The notes beneath the pieces are model-generated. The model ran no database searches, was not told the DNA's origin, and saw only the letters and a list, made by a program, of their open reading frames with translations. Below are positions 43,686 through 49,618 of a DNA stretch of 49,618 nt, one piece after another (position 1 is the stretch's first letter; every line of letters begins with the position of its first letter). The translations under genes and the position numbers were made by a program. The stretch is from Paracoccaceae bacterium (GTDB taxonomy: Bacteria; Pseudomonadota; Alphaproteobacteria; Rhodobacterales; Rhodobacteraceae). The stretch spans positions 1 to 49,618 of the forward strand of contig JAFGXY010000075.1 in assembly GCA_016936395.1 (NCBI GenBank), given 5' to 3'.

Positions 43686-44921
43686 GTGAAACGGAATGTT
43701 CTGATCATCGGCGCAGGTGGCGTGGCCCAGGTGGTCGCGCACAAGGCGGCCCAGCACAATGACCGCCTGGGCGATTTGCACATGGCCAGCCGGACGCTGA
43801 CCAAGGCCGAGGCGGTTATCGCCGGGGTGCATGCCAAGGCCGCGATGAAGGTGCCGGGCGTATTTCAGGCGCATGCCGTCGATGCGATGGATACGGCAGC
43901 AGTTGTGGCGCTGATCAAGGCAACGGGCTGCCAGATCGTGATCAACGTCGGGTCAGCCTTTGTGAACATGCCGGTTCTGGATGCCTGCATTCAGGCAGGT
44001 GTCGCCTATATGGACACCGCAATTCACGAAGACCCGGACAAGATTTGTGAAACCCCGCCGTGGTATGGCAATTACGAATGGAAACGCCGCGAGGCCTGCC
44101 GCGCGGCGGGTGTGACCGCGATTCTGGGTGTGGGCTTTGACCCCGGCGTGGTGAACGCCTATGCCCGCGTGGCCGAGGGCATGATGGACACCGTCGAGTC
44201 GATCGACATTGTCGATATCAACGCCGGGTCGCACGGCAAATGGTTTGCCACCAACTTTGACCCCGAAATCAACTTTCGCGAGTTCACCGGCACGGTCTAT
44301 TCTTGGCAGAATGGTGCCTGGCAGTCGAACAGCATGTTCGAGGTTGGCAAGACCTGGGACATGCCGGTTGTGGGCGAACAGAAAGCCTATCTGACCGGCC
44401 ATGATGAGGTGCATTCCCTGTCGGCCCGCTATCCGACGGCCGATGTGCGGTTCTGGATGGGCTTTGGCGACCATTACATCAACGTCTTCACCGTGCTGAA
44501 AAACCTTGGCCTGCTGTCGGAAAAGCCGGTGAAAACCGCAGAAGGGCAAGAGGTTGTGCCGCTGAAACTGGTCAAGGCCGTGCTGCCCGACCCGGCCAGC
44601 CTGGCCGCCACCTATACCGGCAAGACCTGCATCGGTGATTTTGTGAAAGGCACCAAGGATGGCCAGCCGGTCGAGGTGCTGATCTACAACGTCGCCGACC
44701 ACAAGGATGCCTATGAAGAAGTCGGCAGTCAGGGCATCAGCTATACCGCCGGGGTGCCGCCCGTGGCCGCTGCCCTGCTGATTGCCGAAGGCATCTGGGA
44801 TACGGGCACGATGGTCAATGTCGAAGACCTTGACCCGAAGCCCTTTCTCACCTTGCTGAACGGAATGGGCCTGCCAACGCGGATCAGGGACGCCACTGGC
44901 GACCGCGCCCTGCGGTTCTGA
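43686..44921 (+). CDS. Carboxy(nor)spermidine dehydrogenase (saccharopine dehydrogenase-like)
   Basis: This 411-residue NAD(P)H-dependent reductase has a Rossmann motif (VLIIGAGGVAQVVAHKAAQ), INVGSAFVNMPVLDACI, YMDTAIHEDPDK, GVGFDPGVVNAYA and IDIVDINAGSHGKWFATNFD. It condenses putrescine (or diaminopropane) with aspartate semialdehyde. The GTG start at 43686 follows AAGGAG. It lies 43 nt after nspC, and the two form an operon. The next gene is convergent. Confidence 0.92.
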   Translation: MKRNVLIIGAGGVAQVVAHKAAQHNDRLGDLHMASRTLTKAEAVIAGVHAKAAMKVPGVFQAHAVDAMDTAAVVALIKATGCQIVINVGSAFVNMPVLDACIQAGVAYMDTAIHEDPDKICETPPWYGNYEWKRREACRAAGVTAILGVGFDPGVVNAYARVAEGMMDTVESIDIVDINAGSHGKWFATNFDPEINFREFTGTVYSWQNGAWQSNSMFEVGKTWDMPVVGEQKAYLTGHDEVHSLSARYPTADVRFWMGFGDHYINVFTVLKNLGLLSEKPVKTAEGQEVVPLKLVKAVLPDPASLAATYTGKTCIGDFVKGTKDGQPVEVLIYNVADHKDAYEEVGSQGISYTAGVPPVAAALLIAEGIWDTGTMVNVEDLDPKPFLTLLNGMGLPTRIRDATGDRALRF

Positions 44922-45014
44922 CCCGTATCCGTTGAAGCGGGACGTGATCCCGACCACCTCTGCTGTCTTGGCAGCGCCGGTCGGCGTCTGCCGCCCGGTC
45001 CTGCCAGGGCGGCA

Positions 45015-45905
45015 TCACTCGTGCAGAAGTCGCAGCAGATAGGTCCCGTAGTCATTCTTGCCAAACAGCTTGGCGCGGGCCCGCAGGCCGGCCTCGTCGA
45101 TCCAACGCTGTTCAAAAGCAATCTCGTCAGGGCACCCCACCTGCAAGCCCTGACGCCGTTCCAGCGTGCGCACGAAATTACCCGCATCCAGCAGGCTGCC
45201 ATGCGTGCCGGTATCCAGCCAGGCATAGCCGCGGCCCATTTTCTGCACCGTCAGGGTGCCCTCGGCCAAATACATCTCCAGCAGCGTGGTGATCTCCAAC
45301 TCACCGCGCGCCGAGGGGCGGACTGCGCGTGCCTTGGCAGGGGCCGTGCCATCCATGAAATAAAGCCCTGTCACCGCATAGTCAGACAAGGGTTTCTGAG
45401 GCTTTTCGATGATGCTTTCCACCTGGCCCTCGGCATCGAACGACACCACGCCATAGCGTTCGGGGTCTGACACCCGATAGCCAAAGACCGTCGCACCAAT
45501 GCCCTGCGCCGAAGCATCGGCCAGCAGTTGGGTCAGGCCATGGCCGAAAAAGATGTTGTCACCCAGCACCATCACCGACGGCGCGCCCGCCAGGAAATCC
45601 TCGGCCAGGATATAGGCCTGCGCCAGACCATCGGGCGACGGCTGCACGATATAGGTCAATTGCAGGCCCCATTGGCTGCCGTCGCCCAAGGTGCGCTGGA
45701 ACTGGTCCTGATCCTGCGGCGTGGTGATCACCACAATCTCGCGAATACCGGCCAGCATCAGCGCCGACAAAGGGTAGTAGATCATCGGTTTGTCATAGAT
45801 CGGCAGAAGTTGTTTCGAGACACCGATGGTGATCGGGTAAAGCCGGGTGCCCGACCCCCCGGCCAGAATGATGCCCTTGCGGGCCGATGTCAGGGCTTTG
45901 GTCAT
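45015..45905 (-). CDS. rfbA: Glucose-1-phosphate thymidylyltransferase
   Basis: RfbA makes dTDP-glucose from dTTP and glucose-1-phosphate, the first step to dTDP-L-rhamnose. The 296-residue protein has [64 protein letters not shown]-like [16 protein letters not shown] and [17 protein letters not shown] 45905 overlaps the rfbD stop by 4 nt. Last gene of the dTDP-rhamnose operon. Confidence 0.96.
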   Translation of the reverse strand: MTKALTSARKGIILAGGSGTRLYPITIGVSKQLLPIYDKPMIYYPLSALMLAGIREIVVITTPQDQDQFQRTLGDGSQWGLQLTYIVQPSPDGLAQAYILAEDFLAGAPSVMVLGDNIFFGHGLTQLLADASAQGIGATVFGYRVSDPERYGVVSFDAEGQVESIIEKPQKPLSDYAVTGLYFMDGTAPAKARAVRPSARGELEITTLLEMYLAEGTLTVQKMGRGYAWLDTGTHGSLLDAGNFVRTLERRQGLQVGCPDEIAFEQRWIDEAGLRARAKLFGKNDYGTYLLRLLHE

Positions 45906-46762
45906 TTCGAAACTCCAAGATCGGTCAATGCCTCGGTCACGCCGACGCGCCAATCGGGGCGGTTCAGGCCGAAGGTCGCAAGGTGGGTGCAGTCCATCCG
46001 ACTGTTGGCGGGCCGTCGTGCCGGAGTGGGATAGGCGCTGCTGGGGATGTCGGTGATGGTGCAGGAAAGACCCGCCTGCGCCATGATCTCCCGCGCGAAA
46101 TCGGCCCAGGATACGTCGGGCGCGCCCGAGAAATGATAGGTTCCGGTCTTGGCGGGATCGGCGCAAAGCTGGTCTGCGATGGTCAGACAGGCCACCGCGA
46201 TGGCCCGCGCGGGGGTGGGTCCGCCGATCTGGTCAGCCACCACGGTCAGGCTTTCGCGTGATGCCCCAAGGCGCAGCATGGTTTTCAGAAAATTGCTGCC
46301 ATGCGCCGAAAACACCCAAGACGTGCGCAAGATCACATGCGCGCCGGACGCCGCGCGCACGCCTTGCTCACCGCGCAACTTTGAACGGCCATAGGCCCCC
46401 AGCGGGGCCGTCGGATGATCGGGTGCAAAGGGGGCATCGCCCGCGCCGTCAAACACGTAATCGGTCGAGATATGCACGAAGGGAATGCCAAGGGCCGCAC
46501 ATTGCCGCGCCATCGCGGCGGGCGCATCGCCATTGACCACCGTGGCCGCGGCCTCCTCGGACTCTGCCTTGTCCACGCCGGTCCAGGCGGCGGCATTGAT
46601 CACGGCGGCGGGCGCATGGGCGCGGATCGCCGCCGCACAGGCCGCGGGGTCCGACAGGTCGGCCTGATCGCGGCCCAGAAAAGTTGCATCTGGGGCCAGA
46701 CGCTTAAGCTCCGTCGCCACCTGTCCGGTCAGGCCGAAGACCAGCAGATTGGTGCGGCTCAT
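45902..46762 (-). CDS. rfbD: dTDP-4-dehydrorhamnose reductase
   Basis: RfbD reduces dTDP-4-keto-rhamnose to dTDP-L-rhamnose. This 286-residue short-chain dehydrogenase-like enzyme has [41 protein letters not shown], the catalytic Tyr/Lys in YGRSKLRGE and [21 protein letters not shown] 46762 overlaps the rfbB stop by 4 nt and its own stop overlaps rfbA, so translation is coupled throughout. Confidence 0.96.
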   Translation of the reverse strand: MSRTNLLVFGLTGQVATELKRLAPDATFLGRDQADLSDPAACAAAIRAHAPAAVINAAAWTGVDKAESEEAAATVVNGDAPAAMARQCAALGIPFVHISTDYVFDGAGDAPFAPDHPTAPLGAYGRSKLRGEQGVRAASGAHVILRTSWVFSAHGSNFLKTMLRLGASRESLTVVADQIGGPTPARAIAVACLTIADQLCADPAKTGTYHFSGAPDVSWADFAREIMAQAGLSCTITDIPSSAYPTPARRPANSRMDCTHLATFGLNRPDWRVGVTEALTDLGVSK

Positions 46763-47808
46763 GCGCTTACCCCCAGACGCTGGCCGACGCCATGCCGTGA
46801 TTGCAGCGCCTTCCACCAGGGCTCATTGTCCAGATACCATTGCACGGTGCGCGCCAGACCCTCTTCTACTGTCACGCTTGGCCGCCAGCCCAGTTCCGTC
46901 CGGATGCGGCCGGGGTCAATCGCATAGCGTGCGTCATGGCCGGGGCGATCCGCGACAAAGGTGATCTGGTCGGCGTAAGACCCGGCCGCCTTGGGGCGCT
47001 TTTCGTCCAGAATGGCGCACAGGGTCTTTACCAACTCCAGATTGGTGCGCTCATTCTCGCCGCCGATGTTGTAGCTGCGCCCGACCTCGCCTCTCAGCAC
47101 CACGGTCAGCAGGGCATCGGCGTGATCCTCGACATACAGCCAGTCACGGATGTTCGCGCCGGTGCCATAGATCGGCAGGGGCTTGCCGGCCAAGGCGTTC
47201 AGGATGATCACCGGCACCAGCTTTTCGGGGAAATGGAAGGGGCCGTAATTGTTGGAACAATTGGTCAGCACCACCGGCAGGCCATAGGTTTCATGCCAGG
47301 CCCGCACCAGATGGTCCGACGCCGCCTTGGAGGCCGAATAGGGGCTGCGCGGATCATAGGGGGTGGTTTCGGTAAACTTCACCTGCGGGTCATCGGGCAG
47401 GCTGCCGAACACCTCATCCGTCGAGATGTGGTGAAAGCGGAACGTTGCAGGCTTGCCCTTGGCCACCCAATGGCTGCGGGCAGCCTCCAGCATGTTGTAG
47501 GTGCCGGTGATATTGGTTTCAACAAAATCACCCGGCCCGTCGATCGACCGGTCAACATGGCTTTCCGCCGCCAGATGCATCACCGCATCGGGCTGATGGG
47601 CGGCAAAGATCCGGTCCAGTGCGGCGCGGTCGCGGATATCGGCGTGCTCAAACGCATAGCCCGGTGCATCGGAAACACTGGCCACATTGTCCAGACAAGC
47701 GGCATAGGTCAGCGCATCCAGGTTCACCACCTGATGCCCGTCACGGATCGCTTGGCGGACCACGGCAGACCCGATGAAGCCGGCGCCACCTGTCACCAGA
47801 AGTTTCAT
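46759..47808 (-). CDS. rfbB: dTDP-glucose 4,6-dehydratase
   Basis: RfbB converts dTDP-glucose to dTDP-4-keto-6-deoxyglucose. The 349-residue extended SDR has [51 protein letters not shown] (catalytic Asp/Glu), [15 protein letters not shown] (Tyr/Lys) and [18 protein letters not shown] 47808 has AAGGAT upstream, and it lies 4 nt after the rfbC stop. Confidence 0.97.
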   Translation of the reverse strand: MKLLVTGGAGFIGSAVVRQAIRDGHQVVNLDALTYAACLDNVASVSDAPGYAFEHADIRDRAALDRIFAAHQPDAVMHLAAESHVDRSIDGPGDFVETNITGTYNMLEAARSHWVAKGKPATFRFHHISTDEVFGSLPDDPQVKFTETTPYDPRSPYSASKAASDHLVRAWHETYGLPVVLTNCSNNYGPFHFPEKLVPVIILNALAGKPLPIYGTGANIRDWLYVEDHADALLTVVLRGEVGRSYNIGGENERTNLELVKTLCAILDEKRPKAAGSYADQITFVADRPGHDARYAIDPGRIRTELGWRPSVTVEEGLARTVQWYLDNEPWWKALQSRHGVGQRLGVSA

Positions 47809-47812
47809 GGCG

Positions 47813-48376
47813 CTATCCTTCGAATGTGAACGGAGATTTGAAATCGGAAAAAGCCTGCGCGCGGCGGTCCTTTTCAGACAGGATCGCCGCTGCCGGATCA
47901 ATCCCCCATTCGATGCCCAGATCGGGGTCGTCAAATCGCACCGCGCCATCGCAGTCGGGTGCATAGACATCAGAGCATTTGTAGAGCAGTTCCGAGTTCG
48001 GCACCCGCGTCACGAAGCCATGCAGAAAGCCCTTTGGAATCAACAGTTGCCGACCGTTTTCGGCCGACAGCTCCACCCCGACCCATTGCCCGTAGGTGGG
48101 CGAGCCTGTGCGGACATCGACGGCAACATCGAAGACCACACCCGCGCCACACCGCACCAGCTTGTCCTGCGCATGCGGCGGCGACTGGAAATGCAGCCCG
48201 CGCACCGTGCCTACCGGACGTGACAGCGAATGGTTGTCTTGCACAAAGTCAATGTCTATGCCGTGCGATTTCAGAACGTTGCGGTTCCACACTTCGGAAA
48301 AGAACCCGCGGTCATCGCCAAACCGGCGCGGCGTCAGGATCATCACGCCCGAAAGGGCCGTTTCTTCGATCTGCAC
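47813..48376 (-). CDS. rfbC: dTDP-4-dehydrorhamnose 3,5-epimerase
   Basis: RfbC epimerises dTDP-4-keto-6-deoxyglucose at C3 and C5. The 187-residue cupin has [35 protein letters not shown] (catalytic His), [20 protein letters not shown] and [15 protein letters not shown] 48376 is chosen because AGAGGA lies 8 nt upstream and the family start is then normal. It lies 84 nt after the glycosyltransferase gene on the same strand and leads rfbBDA. Confidence 0.95.
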   Translation of the reverse strand: MQIEETALSGVMILTPRRFGDDRGFFSEVWNRNVLKSHGIDIDFVQDNHSLSRPVGTVRGLHFQSPPHAQDKLVRCGAGVVFDVAVDVRTGSPTYGQWVGVELSAENGRQLLIPKGFLHGFVTRVPNSELLYKCSDVYAPDCDGAVRFDDPDLGIEWGIDPAAAILSEKDRRAQAFSDFKSPFTFEG

Positions 48377-48459
48377 GAAACAATCCTCTGGTCTGTCGCA
48401 ATAGCTGAGGTGATAGCAACTCTTCCCGGCCCTGTCCACGCGCGCCGCCGCGGCAGACG

Positions 48460-49434
48460 TCAGATTCGCCCCAGCGCCGCGGCAAGCCACAGCGACAGCG
48501 TGCCCTGCAGCCCGTGGCGATACAGCCCAAGGCGACGCAGAATGGTCAGCCGCCCGATCAGATCGGCACGTTGCAGCTTGGCGAAGTCCTCCAGAAGCAA
48601 GCGGTTTTCCGGTGGAAAGCGATGCGCCGAAGCCCGCAAGGCGGCCAGGTTGATGGCGTTCCAGCGCCGGAACCGGCCCCGCAACATCCAGCGCAGGCGC
48701 TTGACCTTGGCCTCGACGCCGCTGTTGGCACCGATCTGGTTGCCCGCGTGCTGACGATACAACAACAGCGGTGCCGGATCAAAGATCACCGTCCCGCCGG
48801 TGCCAGACACGATCTGGTAGAGCCACCAGTCATGCACCACCACGCGCCCGGCCTCGGCCGCCGCTGCCCGGACCAGATCAACCCCGGCACGGTTCAGCAT
48901 CATGGTGTTGCCACCAGCAAAATTTTGCACCAGCGCATGACGAAAGGCAGGGGACCGCCGTGGCAAGGGTGACAGGCGGCGCTGACCCAGGTCGGCATCA
49001 CAGACAAAACTGCGCCCGCCCAGCAATGCGGGTTGCCCTTCAGGCACCTGCGCCAACATCTGGACTCCGCTTGCGATCTTTTCAGGCAGCCAGACATCGT
49101 CTTGATCCGATAGGGCGACCCAGTCGGTGCCTTCGGGCACCGCTTGCAGCAGATGAAGAAAATTCTGCGCCCCGCCCCGGCGTGGCCCCTCCAGCAGATC
49201 GACGGCAAAGCCGGGGGCAGAGGCCGCAAAGTCGCGAAGGATCGCTACAGTGCCATCGGTTGACCCGTCATCGCTGACGATCAGACGGGCAGGCGGCAAG
49301 GTCTGTGCGCAATAGCTGTCAAGCTGTGCGCGCAAATTGGCTGCCCCGTTCCATGTGGCCAGCAAGACCGTCACCCGCGGTGCGCGGGCAGAGGACCGGA
49401 CGGTCTTGGCCAAAAAGGGCGGCAGGGCTGTCAT
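48460..49434 (-). CDS. Family 2 glycosyltransferase
   Basis: This 324-residue GT-A enzyme has VTVLLATWNGAANLRAQLDS at the N-terminus, VSDDGSTDGT (nucleotide binding) and WVALSDQDDVWLPEKI with the DxD metal site. The acceptor-side half contains NTMMLNRAGVDL and HDWWLYQIV. The DQDD type is common in rhamnosyltransferases, and the adjacent rfbCBDA operon makes dTDP-rhamnose, so rhamnosyl transfer to a surface polysaccharide is likely but inferred. The C-terminal ~80 residues are basic and may be peripheral to the membrane. Confidence 0.9.
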   Translation of the reverse strand: MTALPPFLAKTVRSSARAPRVTVLLATWNGAANLRAQLDSYCAQTLPPARLIVSDDGSTDGTVAILRDFAASAPGFAVDLLEGPRRGGAQNFLHLLQAVPEGTDWVALSDQDDVWLPEKIASGVQMLAQVPEGQPALLGGRSFVCDADLGQRRLSPLPRRSPAFRHALVQNFAGGNTMMLNRAGVDLVRAAAAEAGRVVVHDWWLYQIVSGTGGTVIFDPAPLLLYRQHAGNQIGANSGVEAKVKRLRWMLRGRFRRWNAINLAALRASAHRFPPENRLLLEDFAKLQRADLIGRLTILRRLGLYRHGLQGTLSLWLAAALGRI

Positions 49435-49480
49435 CCCTTCGCTATACAGCTGTTCGCGTGCCGTTTTCCAGCATCAGTAA

Positions 49481-49522
49481 CCGCAGCCGCATGGTTTCGT
49501 GCCTGAAACACGGCGGCTGCGG
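49481..49522. repeat. Long hairpin between two minus-strand genes
   Basis: CCGCAGCCGC (49481-49490) pairs perfectly with GCGGCTGCGG (49513-49522). Inside, GTTTC (49494-49498) pairs with GAAAC (49505-49509). There is no T-tract; it may be a terminator of the partial gene or an mRNA processing element. Confidence 0.6.
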
Positions 49523-49534
49523 ACCCTGTCAGCC

Positions 49535-49618
49535 TTACGCCATCAGATCAAACACCTGCCCGCCGATGGTGGCCATGATCGCGGCATCGTCGCCACCGTC
49601 GACCAAGGCCCACATGAT
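49535..49618 (-). CDS. C-terminal end of an unknown protein (partial)
   Basis: The frame is open from the window edge to TAA at 49535-49537. The last residues read DGGDDAAIMATIGGQVFDLM then Ala. They are too short to identify. The gene is on the same strand as the rhamnose operon and could belong to the same surface polysaccharide locus. Confidence 0.5.
   Translation of the reverse strand: MMWALVDGGDDAAIMATIGGQVFDLMA

Overview
The window reads as chromosomal DNA of a high-GC alphaproteobacterium, most likely order Rhodobacterales (Rhodobacter/Paracoccus-like). The evidence is a Rhodobacter-type porin, a CcrM-type methyltransferase, a CenR-like response regulator, a perfect FnrL/FNR box, divergent hemC/hemE, fused cysNC and the carboxyspermidine route to spermidine. 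All assignments are from reading the sequence; no database search was possible.

Left end (1-3250) is accessory. It has the end of an IS21-like element (36-85), a gene-poor stretch, a two-gene operon of a Pol-beta-type nucleotidyltransferase-like protein plus an unknown partner (454-1973, minus), another gene-poor stretch, then tRNA-Arg(TCT) with its own terminator. From 3250 to 8000 there is a frameshifted outer-membrane barrel gene, a DUF1254/DUF1214 protein, a non-coding patch with several inverted repeats, a transglutaminase-like protein and an SGNH lipoprotein.

7850-15970 holds sulfate activation (cysD-cysNC), an ECF sigma/anti-sigma pair beside a secreted Ser/Asn-repeat protein gene with a matching ECF-type promoter, a peroxiredoxin, a ferredoxin-reductase-like flavoprotein, rsmD and a HAD phosphatase. 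16000-20010 is the conserved ybbP-ybbA/tesA block, bracketed by an inverted pair of a 42-nt repeat. 20059-29232 holds hemC, hemE, aqpZ, xthA, two tandem candidate small RNAs, a cenR-like regulator, ribA, an L,D-transpeptidase-fold protein, amylosucrase and a YggS protein.

29300-41300 holds the porin, a DUF3576 lipoprotein, the leuS-lptE-holA operon (leuS carries a low-GC, divergent segment), a CAP-domain protein, a flavoprotein, a small HNH protein, a DUF3817 membrane protein, ccrM and rnhB. 41495-44921 holds two small conserved genes, one a membrane-anchored winged-helix protein, then the two-gene spermidine operon. 45015-49434 is a compact dTDP-rhamnose operon (rfbC-B-D-A order of transcription) behind a family 2 glycosyltransferase; the window ends inside the 3' end of another minus-strand gene.

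The strongest candidates for undescribed biology are: (1) the ECF sigma factor and Ser/Asn-repeat protein sharing a GAAT-N16-CGTTGT promoter; (2) tandem ~50-nt RNAs carrying an anti-Shine-Dalgarno motif, one with a perfect FNR box upstream; (3) the nucleotidyltransferase-like two-gene module near the tRNA; (4) the two-TM winged-helix protein.
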